This document shows positions 1 through 17,015 of a stretch of DNA of 22,500 nt, piece after piece. The stretch is from Chondrilla cf. caribensis. Taxonomy: Eukaryota; Porifera; Demospongiae; Chondrillida; Chondrillidae. Under the pieces are notes generated by a model. That model worked only from the letters and a program-made list of their open reading frames with translations, was not told where the DNA came from and searched no databases. The DNA lies in NCBI GenBank assembly GCA_964020155.1, contig OZ026554.1, positions 4,282,827 to 4,305,326 of the forward strand, read 5' to 3'. The translations under genes and the position numbers were made by a program. Positions within the stretch are counted from its first letter, which is position 1; each line of letters starts with the position of its first letter.

Positions 1-101
1 CTGTATGATGTACAACCCACTCACTTGAAGCCTAGCATGGTAGTCCCGGGGGTTAAAGACCACCAAACCATCCAGGATACCACAACCACCCCACAACTCA
101 C
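1..101 (-). other. KCC intron (partial)
   Basis: This is the start of the intron after KCC exon 14, with donor gtgagt at 101-96. No KCC exon is visible here. The minus strand ends in CAG at positions 3-1, so the next exon could begin immediately outside the window, but the tract before it is not clearly pyrimidine-rich. Confidence 0.6.
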
Positions 102-7952
<7,851 letters not shown>

Positions 7953-8342
7953 CTTTTTACTGATATTTACTCATGTGTACCATATCAGAAATCATATCAA
8001 GTCGTCCCGTACGAAGGTGGATGGCTGTGCCTACTGGTGCTAACTGTTAGCTCACTCTGCGGAACTGCAATGATCACACCTTTCAAGCAGCTGCGCCTAT
8101 CTTTATTGTACGTATTTTGTATGCATTTTTTCATTCCATTCAACTGGGAGCCTTATAAAACATTTCTAGTGACTTTTTAGGCTTAAGGCCTCTCCAGTAT
8201 AATAATGATATCATACCATACCATCTACTGTAAATGTTACTAAGGGTGTAGTGTCCAAGGTAACTATGAGGTGGTCCAAGGATGGATCTAACCTGGTACA
8301 AACAGTGGATGGCCATAGCTGAAAAATAAGAGCACAGAATAT

Positions 8343-8344
<2 letters not shown>

Positions 8345-8420
<76 letters not shown>

Positions 8421-8425
8421 GAGTA
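8345..8425. repeat. (TG)n microsatellite upstream of KCC
   Basis: About 74 bp of pure TG with a short interrupted extension, roughly 400 bp upstream of the KCC start codon. Confidence 0.97.
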
Positions 8426-9090
8426 CATGAATGTATGTGTAGGTATGTATGTGCACGTGTGCATGTGTGCATGGTGTGTGCAATGAGCAGCTTTGCTACA
8501 GTGCAGTACTGCACAAAACTGCAGTGGTAAACACTTTCAAATCTCACTAGATATATGCAGCTTACAATTCAATTCAGGCGCATCTCAAACAAGTGTAGAA
8601 TCACACAGACATTTACCCAGTTGATGTACATTCATTAATGAAACAAGTTGTTGGATATAATAGGGCTAATTGGAAAGACCGAATCTTGTACATAATTTGT
8701 ATAATGTTTATCTTTGGATGGATAACGCATGTCACAATGTTTCCATTCTGAATCAATAAATCATCAAAAATGCACAGCGTTTCGCCCATTTGGACTTCTC
8801 CAGGTACACAGACTGTCAGTACAAAACTGATTGTAACATTGTGCATTATACATTATACATAATTGCATGCTGATTCAATTGATCAAAGTTAGAAGAGGGC
8901 ATCAAACTGTATAAATTTTTACATGTATAGGGGATTGAACATACCTTGACAAACGTACCTATATAGCTACTTGGAAGTTAATTTTAATTTATATCCAAAA
9001 TCACAGATCCATGAATTTTAATGATGACATCACTGTGACTGAGTGTGATGAGTCTGCCCACAGCTATAACTCAATGACACATAGGAATTA

Positions 9091-9096
9091 TTTATT
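9091..9096 (-). terminator. Candidate poly(A) signal of the PTB gene
   Basis: AATAAA on the minus strand, about 280 nt past the stop codon at 9374, in AT-rich sequence. It is the nearest canonical hexamer I noticed; there is no transcript evidence. Confidence 0.35.
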
Positions 9097-9282
9097 CACA
9101 CTTGAGACCAACAATCAATAATTGAACCAGAATACATATAATATGCTGTCAAATATTTATGAATGATTGATGAAATATAAAATGTAATAATAAGCGACTC
9201 AGAAAACAGTTTAACCTATGGTAATTGTAGGTAGAATGTTAATGTGGTGAATGTAAGCTATCACTTCATACAGAACACACAT

Positions 9283-9283
<1 letters not shown>

Positions 9284-9332
<49 letters not shown>
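9284..9332. repeat. (CA)n microsatellite in PTB gene 3' flank
   Basis: About 48 bp of CA, some 40 bp downstream of the PTB gene stop, hence probably in its 3' UTR. Confidence 0.95.
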
Positions 9333-9333
<1 letters not shown>

Positions 9334-9373
9334 GATATATCGTTTAGTTTTAGCTAATGAACTGCTTGGAGCT

Positions 9374-10006
9374 TCAGGAAGAATTTGATTGTTTTTTCTG
9401 CTGTTTTCTGGCATAATAAGAGAACCATTCATTTGATCTCTTGGCTAATTCAGAAGCAGCTTCTTTATCATTGCATTTAAACACATGGCAGAAAGCAGGA
9501 GATAGCGAATCTTGCACAGCAACAAAGGCGAACGCTTGAGGGATTTTTCGATGAATCCCGCAGGTGGCCACGCGCTTGATTGAAAATTCAATCAGAGTGT
9601 CCCGACTGTTGCAGTCACGTACGTTGATGTCTCGGGGCCCGACCACGATTTCAACAAATTTCACGTTTTTTCCCATAGTCTGCTCGTTGCTGGGCGTGGA
9701 TCCCGTGGAACTGGTGCTGGAGGTTCTGGACTTGTGCGAGTTTTTCCTCTTCGGTTTGTCTTCCTGCGTCAAGCTCCAAATCGCCTCGATCGGCTCGACG
9801 AGACAACCCTGACCTTGGATTCTCTCTCCGGTCATTTCCCGGGAACCGAGGTAGAAACAGTCATCCTTGTACGGTTCGGGCTCCGTCAGCGTCTCTTCTT
9901 CCATAGAGAGGGGCTCTCCGAGGTCAATATCGGACCCCGGCTCGTCAACCCAAGATTGGTAAGAATTATTGCCGCTCTTAAAGGATCTTCTGAAGGCTTT
10001 AAGCAT
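9374..10006 (-). CDS. Intronless PTB/PID-domain adaptor, PID1/FAM43-like
   Basis: A 210-residue protein from a single exon. Residues 1-50 are an acidic, Ser-rich lead. The phosphotyrosine-binding fold begins at CFYLGS (about residue 50) and continues through GQGCLVEPIEAIW. A Ser/Thr- and Lys-rich insert (about 84-110) follows, then strands VKFVEIVVGPRDINVRD and RVATCGIHRKIPQAFAFVAV, and CHVFKCNDKEAASELAKRSNEWF as the closing helix. The YLG-x-GC-x-IW start, the C-x7-AFAFV strand and the CH-V-C motif resemble PID1 and FAM43; human FAM43A is also intronless. PTB adaptors bind NPxY-type tails at membranes. The ATG is firm: an in-frame TGA lies 9 nt upstream. The local base composition is more GC-rich than its flanks, as expected for a coding exon. 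The subfamily is uncertain. Confidence 0.85.
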   Translation of the reverse strand: MLKAFRRSFKSGNNSYQSWVDEPGSDIDLGEPLSMEEETLTEPEPYKDDCFYLGSREMTGERIQGQGCLVEPIEAIWSLTQEDKPKRKNSHKSRTSSTSSTGSTPSNEQTMGKNVKFVEIVVGPRDINVRDCNSRDTLIEFSIKRVATCGIHRKIPQAFAFVAVQDSLSPAFCHVFKCNDKEAASELAKRSNEWFSYYARKQQKKQSNSS

Positions 10007-10507
10007 TTCGCTTCAATTTGTGATAGGATCTCTCCGAAGTGACGTATATAGCGAGTTCTATAAGCGAATAAATCCTTGTCTGACTAGCAACTGATAACAC
10101 TGGTAGTATTTTTAGCACATCGACTCTAACTTACACTGGTCGTGGACGTGTATTGTTGACACGCTTCGCGTCACCTTTTTGTCTCCGTCTCTTGACCACT
10201 TTCACGTGGAAGCCTTCAAAGTGCCTATTCGAGGAAGCCCTATTACGTAAATCTATTTTGGTAAAGTGTTCATAAGCATGTTGTTTACTATTCGAATGGA
10301 CGGATGTGTGTGCGTGCGTGCGTGCGTGTGTGTGTGTGTGTGTGTGTGCGTGTGTGCGTGTGTGTGTGTGTCTCGTACATACATGTGTACATGTGTCTGT
10401 CTTCTGTATGCATGTTGTACATAATATGTCCTGTATACGTGTGTGTGTTCTGCATAATGTGTCCTGCACTTGTTTACTATTCGAATGCCCGGATGTGTGT
10501 TTGTGTG

Positions 10508-10561
<54 letters not shown>

Positions 10562-11191
10562 TTGTACATACATGTGTACATGCATTTGTCTTCTGCATGT
10601 ATGTTGTGCATAATATGTCCTGTGTACGTGTGTGTGTTCTTCATAATGTGTCCTGCACTGGCATGTGTACATGTGTGTATACACCAATCTACTCACAAGG
10701 TATTTATAGAGGGCATAACAATTCCAAGAGGAGTGGAGGGGACAAACATATTTTCACTTAACAGCATGGCCTTAGTCATGAGATACCGATTCAAGACTGC
10801 TTTCTTTGTTCAATATCTCACACATATACCTTCTATGTCTATGGGAGCAACTCACATACAAGCAGGTCTACAAACACAGGTATAATGCTAAATATCAACA
10901 CATACAAGTATTTTGCATCTGTCAGTCCACATATGCTTTCCATGGTTCCATGGCTATCCTCCTAGATGTTCATATACTCTGTAATCTGCCACATAAAATA
11001 TTGTTGTCTATGTACAAATATCTATGTACTGTATGTGTATCATAGAGTATGATAGCACTCTATATGTAGTGATGACGTGAAAGAAATGGCGGCCTATATC
11101 ACGCATACATTACTGTTTCTCAAATTATCTTGATGTTTGTACTGTCCCCTATGTGATCAGTTCAACACTGTCTCTTGTTGTTCATTTACAG
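10007..11191. other. Divergent intergenic region between PTB gene and plus-strand gene
   Basis: This region should hold both 5' ends. It includes a 189-bp tandem duplication (10281-10659). At 11086 there is an ATG in strong context (GAAATGGCGG) just after TGACGT (11073), a CRE-like hexamer; its reading frame closes after 15 codons. It may mark the untranslated first exon of the downstream gene. Confidence 0.5.
10281..10659. repeat. 189-bp tandem duplication with internal TG microsatellite
   Basis: Two direct copies, 10281-10469 and 10470-10659. Each starts TTGTTTACTATTCGAATG, runs through a TG microsatellite, then TACATACATGTGTACATG and TAATATGTCCTG, and ends GTGTCCTGCACT. The copies differ at scattered bases and in TG tract composition. 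Confidence 0.95.
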
Positions 11192-11750
11192 ACTTTGCAT
11201 TCACGTTCAAGATGCTTGTCATGCAGACTCCTACAAATGATGATGAAGCTGCCAAACGTAAACTCCTCCCTCTGATATCAACAGACAGGAAGGGACCACT
11301 TTCTTTACAAGATCCCAAAACACATTTATCCAAAGAGCCTCCATCGCTTGACTTGTTCATACCAGATGGCAACCAAGACTATTCTCTGGCGGAGAAAATT
11401 CTTCTTTCTTACACGTCATCTTCTGATCACAATCGGCCCCCGGGGGGACATTCCCTGACTGGTCTGCCTGGACTTGTAAAACGACCAGGTGATGAACTCA
11501 CAGAATATGTACTCTCGAGTTATCGGCAAGGACAGCTCATTGAACAAGCAGTGGACTATCGAGTAAGCATACTATGTACCATGTACGTATGTACAATGAA
11601 GCTGGTTTCACATCTACAGAATACAATATGCACACACCCATACATGGCTAATGTATAGGGGATATCTTCAGACCTACTGTAGGTAATTCGACCCTAATCA
11701 CGTATTACAAGTATATGGGCGTTGTTTTTATTATCCTTTCACCACACATA

Positions 11751-11829
<79 letters not shown>

Positions 11830-11907
11830 ACACACACACACACAACACAACACACGCACACACACACCACACACACGCACGCACACATACACACGTGTGC
11901 ACGCACG

Positions 11908-11964
<57 letters not shown>

Positions 11965-12010
11965 ACACACACACACAACACAACACACGCACACACACAC
12001 CACACACACG

Positions 12011-12054
<44 letters not shown>

Positions 12055-12060
12055 CACGCA

Positions 12061-12143
<83 letters not shown>

Positions 12144-12191
12144 ACACACACACACACAACACAACACACGCACACACACACCACACACACG

Positions 12192-12235
<44 letters not shown>

Positions 12236-12241
12236 CACGCA

Positions 12242-12314
<73 letters not shown>

Positions 12315-12392
12315 ACACACACACACACAACACAACACACGCACACACACACCACACACACGCACGCACACATACACACGTGTGCACGCACG

Positions 12393-12441
<49 letters not shown>

Positions 12442-12485
12442 ACACACACACAACACAACACACGCACACACACACCACACACACG

Positions 12486-12521
<36 letters not shown>

Positions 12522-12527
12522 CACGCA

Positions 12528-12618
<91 letters not shown>

Positions 12619-13903
12619 ACATGTACACAGGTACTTCACATATGCACACACCCAAAGGTGGTTGCACATATATCTAGGCACATAAATGTACATATATACA
12701 TATCCACAGATACACACACGTGTCTTTGTTTTTTTACAATTTGAAGTACACAATTGACTAGTTGTCCACACATCAGGCTTATGCAAAGGAAATAAGGGAA
12801 AAAGTGGGTACGATCTGGTATACAAAAGCTGGTGTCATTCAGATGAATGATGCTTAGGAATCCTAAAAACAAGGCCTTGATCTTTGAACCACAGACACCT
12901 AATAATCTGGAAGGGGGCTCACACAGGGCCAACTAACTCCCCTGCCTACAGACCTGTGTATGAACCATGCAGGCCTATTTTATGCATCATAAAGTAACCA
13001 CATACAACTATTATGTTACGTATGTAGATATCGGAGAAGAAAGGCGTGTCACTGCCAGAATTCCACCCCATGCTGAAGTATACACCTCATGCCCCATTTC
13101 TGGCTGTCTCCCACAAGAAACCAGCCAACAGACATCGGAAAACTCTGAGCGCTCCCGGGAAATACTGGCTACCAAATTCGTCTCAAATGGACAAAGCAAG
13201 TAGACTGCAAAACACAACGGGTTACATGAGAAACTCTCTCAGTGCTAGAGGGGAAATCAGCAATAAACACTACGGGGGGTGGTTGGGTATCTCACAGCTC
13301 AAGACTAATGAGCAAACGGGTATTGGTAAAGCCAACGTGGATGTACGTCCCCCCAAAGGCAGACAAAAGACACACTCAGCAGTGTTACCACAAGTAGTGG
13401 GTGATATGGACCATGAGAAAGATCAAAGTGGTGGGCTGGATAATCTATTGACGATTGACAATTTTCCTGGGGAGGTAGATATGACTGCTCCGGATCCAGT
13501 TGATCCTTCCAAAGGAGAACGCAAAACTGGTCATGTGCTGCTGGCCCCACACTCGCTCACTGCTGTGTACGTTCACAAATATCACCCCGTTACTGTGGAT
13601 ACATTTCTAAAGGGAAATACCCTATCAAAGTCACCACGGCTACTAAGAGGGGTAATTTTCAAGGAAAATCTTGGCCAAAACGCCAAACTAACTGATCAAG
13701 ATTATAGTGGAAATACAAATTTACTATATTATTGTGTTTTTATTTCACGCTGCATTACTTATTCATTTTGTTTTGTATGTGTATCTCATCAATATCAGGT
13801 TCGATATATTTATTATCCAATTTGTAACGTTATTATTTTGACATCACTGTACAGTTTTTATATGTATATTGTCATATCTGTATACTATACACTATACATT
13901 TGA
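11192..13903 (+). CDS. Unrecognised spliced gene, two visible coding exons
   Basis: Exon a: acceptor TTTACAG at 11185-11191, ATG at 11212 (MLVMQTPTNDDEAAKRKLL), donor CGA|gtaagc after 11562, phase 0. Exon b: acceptor GTATGTAG ending 11 nt after an open stretch, exon from 13028 (ISEKKGVSLPEFHPMLKYT); an in-frame TAG just before it (13025-13027) supports the splice. The product is hydrophilic, with many Lys, Ser and Pro (YTPHAPFLAVSHKKPANRHR, APGKYWLPNS), no signal peptide and no domain I recognise. The last 60 or so codons, from about 13720, become AT-rich and encode a hydrophobic Tyr/Ile/Val/Cys run unlike the rest. The true end may therefore be earlier or spliced (a GTAATT donor-like site lies near 13650). 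The stop TGA at 13901-13903 straddles the edge of a MITE. Coding may extend 5' of 11212, because the frame is open to the acceptor. Confidence 0.6.
11752..12616. repeat. 865-bp CA tract with higher-order repeat structure
   Basis: Inside the intron of the plus-strand gene. The CA background is punctuated by a shared motif, ACAACACAACACACGCAC followed by CACCACACACACGCACGCAC, five times (near 11843, 11977, 12157, 12327 and 12451). Each is followed by one of two signatures: type A ATACACACGTGTGCACGC or type B ATGCACGCAAGCAC. The order is A, B, B, A, B, with spacing of about 124-180 bp. The pattern implies repeated segmental duplication inside a microsatellite. Confidence 0.95.
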
Positions 13904-14179
13904 AGGCCTCCGGTCAAAAAGGGTACTTTAACGTTTGGAAGAAAAATCTACTTTCGTTCTGAAAACGACATCTACCATCTCAAGAAGTAGCAAATGAAAT
14001 GTAAATGCGAAAGAAGTGAGCATTCGGGTGGTAGGAGCCCATTTTCGTTACGTATTCGTTACGTAGTTTAGAGTGTCTATGGTTACGGTACTTACCTGTA
14101 CTACTCCGTAAACGATTAAACTCCGTCTCCTCGGAAATTACGGAATACGTTAAAGTACCTTTTTTGACCGGAGGCCTTC
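13902..14179. mobile_element. 278-bp MITE with 33-bp terminal inverted repeats
   Basis: Left end GAAGGCCTCCGGTCAAAAAG (full repeat 13902-13934) and right end 14147-14179 are reverse complements over 33 bp with one mismatch. ATTT occurs immediately outside both ends (13898-13901 and 14180-14183) and looks like a 4-bp target duplication. The interior has no ORF. The superfamily is unassigned: a 4-bp ATTT target does not fit Tc1/mariner (TA), piggyBac (TTAA) or hAT (8 bp). The near-identical ends suggest fairly recent insertion. Confidence 0.88.
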
Positions 14180-14397
14180 ATTTATACATTGTAACACCAT
14201 ACGAAAATGTGGTTCGTTATGATATAATTTTACATATTCCTAATCTTGGTGCATGGGGTATTGAGTAGTGGATCCGTAGACGATCAAAAAACTACCTATG
14301 GTGGATCAAAGAAAACAAATTCCTGTCCGTACCGTGTACATAAAATATATACATTCCTACGCATAACTGTACAGTGAATTTATATTGCGTGAAAAAG

Positions 14398-14574
14398 ATG
14401 GCCGATTTCGAACGCCGAGAATTAGTAATTGGGCTAGAATTCGAGTGCAACGGCTTCGTCAAACGTTATATCTTTAGTGAAGGTTCTTCTAAAGCTAAAA
14501 GAGATGCCCAATTCCCGTGCGAGGAAGGCTTTCGCGACTGCGCATTCATTACTTTCTTCGAATTGTACACTTAG
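14398..14574 (+). CDS. Small ORF, 58 residues, unknown
   Basis: MADFERRELVIGLEFECNGF begins at an ATG in good context (AAAAAGATGG), in a stretch less AT-rich than its flanks, and ends at TAG. Acidic and basic residues are mixed, with three Cys and a Phe-rich end (FITFFELYT). A TATA-like AAAATATATA lies about 55 bp upstream. I do not recognise it. It could be a short gene, the first exon of a gene disrupted by the retroelement starting near 14600, or chance. Confidence 0.3.
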   Translation: MADFERRELVIGLEFECNGFVKRYIFSEGSSKAKRDAQFPCEEGFRDCAFITFFELYT

Positions 14575-14589
14575 GGTAACTATAAATAG

Positions 14590-15292
14590 AGCATTCAATA
14601 TATGATCAGGGAGTTGTCACAGTCAGAAGTAAATGATATGTTGTTGAGTGTTGCTTGGAGGAATGTAAAAGAGGAATGGAAGAAAGAGATGCACGAAAAG
14701 CCAAAGTTGTCAATGATGGAGCTTATTGCAGAATGTGGAGTCGAGTCGAGCTGTGCAGTTTTGAAGTTGAAGGCTGAAAGAAGGATTATGCTGAAGTTGA
14801 GAGGTGGAACGGCGGCTTTTCAAATCGAAATGGGAAGGTGGCATGGAGTGAAGAGGGAGGAGAGGGTGTGCAAGGAGTGTGACAGTGGGGAGGTGGAAGA
14901 TGTGGTTCATTGGCTATTGCAGTGTTCTGCATGGGATCATCTCAGACAACCACTTCTGGCAGCAATGGATGTAGTGATGGAAGATTTCTCGGTACAGAAT
15001 GAGAAGGAAAAAGCAGCTCTGATATTATCATTAGCATGTAGGAATTATCGTATATTGTCTATTATTAACTCTATGTGGTCAGCTAGGTTTTATTAACTTC
15101 ATCTCCATGTACTGTACAAACTAGCAGACTATTAACTTTTATTACTTCCATTTTTTTGTTATAATATTCCCTAGTGTTATGTGTTGTGTATACAGTGCTA
15201 CATGGGACCATATGGTGTCCTAGTACCCTTTGTGGTATGGTGCACTTTAATCAATAATAATAATAACAATAATAATAATAATATACTAACAT
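14590..15292 (+). mobile_element. 5'-truncated LINE with (AAT)n tail
   Basis: The coding fragment is followed by about 150 bp of 3' UTR (GTGCTACATGGGACCATATG) and a tail of AATAATAATAATAACAATAA at 15251-15292. A short tandem-repeat tail, rather than poly(A), is typical of CR1/L2/RTE-like LINEs. The 5' border is approximate; I could not define a target duplication. Confidence 0.75.
14602..15096 (+). CDS. C-terminal part of a non-LTR retrotransposon reverse transcriptase
   Basis: A 164-residue open frame. The tail motif of LINE polymerases is visible: KLKAERRIMLKLRGGTAAF, then IEMGRW, and a zinc-knuckle-like C-x2-C-x9-H-x4-C in VCKECDSGEVEDVVHWLLQC. The catalytic palm (YxDD) and endonuclease are missing, so this is a 5'-truncated copy, as is usual for target-primed retrotransposition. 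The frame has no stop or shift before the TAA at 15094-15096, which suggests a young copy. The best fit is a CR1/L2/Jockey-like clade; the exact clade is not determined. Confidence 0.8.
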   Translation: MIRELSQSEVNDMLLSVAWRNVKEEWKKEMHEKPKLSMMELIAECGVESSCAVLKLKAERRIMLKLRGGTAAFQIEMGRWHGVKREERVCKECDSGEVEDVVHWLLQCSAWDHLRQPLLAAMDVVMEDFSVQNEKEKAALILSLACRNYRILSIINSMWSARFY

Positions 15293-15299
15293 CAGATAG

Positions 15300-15590
15300 G
15301 TCACGGTGGCCGGGTGGTCAGCGACACGACTTCTAGGCTCCAGGTCGCGGGTTCGAATCCTCCAAAGGACGGTTTTTTTCCATGAAAAAAAGAGCTCGAT
15401 TCCTGGTGGTCAGTCGCAATACTTCCTACAAAGAACCGTAGGGGGGAGCTTTGGGACTCGCGACTGGTCTCCCAGCTAGAATAGTGTCTTCTGCATTCGC
15501 AAAATGACCAAGTACACAGTCTCTGTGGAAACTTCCTATGGCTATAGTGGGTTCGACCCATAGTGGGTGACCTTTTTTCTTTTTTTTCTA
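15300..15590 (+). mobile_element. tRNA-derived SINE
   Basis: The head carries an RNA polymerase III A box (TGGCCGGGTGG, 15307-15317) and a perfect B box (GGTTCGAATCC, 15350-15360) at tRNA-like spacing. The flanks do not pair as an acceptor stem, so it is not a tRNA gene. The roughly 220-bp body is tRNA-unrelated, includes a second B-box-like GGTTCGACCC (15550-15559), and ends in T-rich sequence. A related fragment recurs at 16072-16122. It starts about 8 bp after the LINE tail. Confidence 0.8.
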
Positions 15591-16245
15591 ACGGTTTGAT
15601 GCTCGTAATAACTTCATTGAAGTTTTTTCTAAGCCTATAAAAGATACGCCCAAATGATTAAAGTGCGATTTGGCAGCCCTAAGAGTTGATTTTAACTTGA
15701 ATTGTATCCTATACTCCCATAGGCCTACATTTAAACAATTCCTTCGAATGTAGCTAGTGTTATGGGCCACTTACAGAGATATGAATTGTTTCATATGCTA
15801 GTTTATGTCCTCAGCTAGGTCTGGTAAAATTTTAGAATGACACGCCCACTCTCCCATGAGCTATGTAAGAAGGTGCTTAGTGTTATTTCTCCCATACTCT
15901 CCCATACATTGGAAAAAAAATATTAAGCACCTCCGAATGTAGATAGAGTTAGGGGCCACATACAGAGATGACAAATTGCTTTGTAATTTAGTTTACATCC
16001 ACAGCTAGGTCTGGGTAAAATATGAGAATGGCACGCCCCCATCCCATGAGCTATGCAAGAAGGTGCTTCGCAGAATGATGAAGTATGAGTCTCTGTAAAG
16101 CATTCGAACCTGAGTGGGTGACCTTTTCTATTAATTTCTAGGGGCTGCCTGTGGCCTATTTCGAAACACCGAGAATTTTGGAAAGTTCTTGTAAGCCAAA
16201 GAGATGCCCAAGTGATTTGAGTGCTGGGGCCAACTTGAACTACTT
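15590..16245. repeat. Diverged duplicated blocks related to the SINE body
   Basis: Block Y (15743-15879) recurs as Y' (15931-16068), sharing GGGCCAC, ACAGAGAT, CAGCTAGGTCTGG, CACGCCC, CCATGAGCTATG and AGAAGGTGCTT. Block X (15590-15700) recurs as X' (16136-16235), sharing TAAGCC, GATRCGCCCAARTGATT and GTGC. The SINE 3' part (15490-15571) recurs at 16072-16122 (AGTCTCTGT, GTGGGTGACC). The order is S-X-Y-Y'-S'-X', so it is rearranged rather than a simple tandem. There is no coding sequence. Confidence 0.75.
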
Positions 16246-16797
16246 CTTCAAATTTATGTACAAATTAACTACAACTGTACGTATGAAGGACATACATTTT
16301 TGTATGTATTAATATATATTTACTATATTATTCATAATACATTGTATTAGCAAATTACCTACATACATGCCACATATAATGTAATTCTTTGTATAATTAT
16401 AGTATGTACTACAATGAATGAGCAATAAAGTACACTAACAATGCTATAACAATAATAATATCATTTGAAAACAATGTCTACATGTGTGGATCCTGTGGAT
16501 ATGAGCATGCAAGCACAGTGAAAAAACAAAAGTAATAAAATACTGCGTGTGCGCGCACATGGTCTACATTATGAGCCTGGTACTGACTGTGCAAGTACAT
16601 CAGCTGAATGTGGGTAAATTGTAATGCTATGAATGAAGATACCAACAATACCACACAATAAGAGTTGTGTGTGATGCGGATAGCTGCTAATATATACCAA
16701 ATGTTTGTGTTTGTTATAGGGTAATTGGAATCAAATTATGTCAAACAGACTAGATATATGAGATAATGTATTGTGAGATAAGATCTACTTCTGGGCA
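16246..16797. other. AT-rich region, 3' flank of septin gene
   Basis: The septin transcript should end here. I see no canonical AATAAA on the minus strand close to the stop; the hexamers I noticed near 16423 and 16534 are on the plus strand. No ORF, RNA gene or repeat was recognised apart from short ATA/AATA runs. Confidence 0.5.
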
Positions 16798-16970
16798 TCA
16801 TTTCTTCTTGTTCTTGACCTTGCCGTCTTTCCTGCAGGGAATAACAAAAGTAGATTCAACACAGAGGTTCTTACGCAGTCTTGAATACTGTGCTATTTAC
16901 CCCACGTCATTTGTATGAGATATTGCTGAGTGACGTGCATACTTATGTGTGCATTATTCACATTATGCAC

Positions 16971-17015
<45 letters not shown>

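Larger units (their letters stand above)
7953..9373. other. Intergenic: KCC upstream region and 3' flank of the PTB gene
   Basis: This 1.4 kb lies upstream of the KCC start and downstream of the PTB gene stop, both on the minus strand. It holds a TG microsatellite (8345-8425), a CA microsatellite (9284-9332) and otherwise AT-rich sequence. I see no convincing exon, no TATA box I would commit to, and no RNA gene. Confidence 0.6.

Noticed and set aside
8613..8846. 77-codon minus-strand ORF in the KCC/PTB intergenic region
   Set aside because: No recognised motif, AT-rich, no splice context; more likely 3' UTR or spacer.
9564..10042. Plus-strand ORFs opposite the PTB gene
   Set aside because: Shadows of the minus-strand exon; the PTB fold is clear on the minus strand only.
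15300..15370. tRNA gene
   Set aside because: The A and B boxes are good, but the flanks do not form an acceptor stem and the body continues as a repeat; a SINE head.
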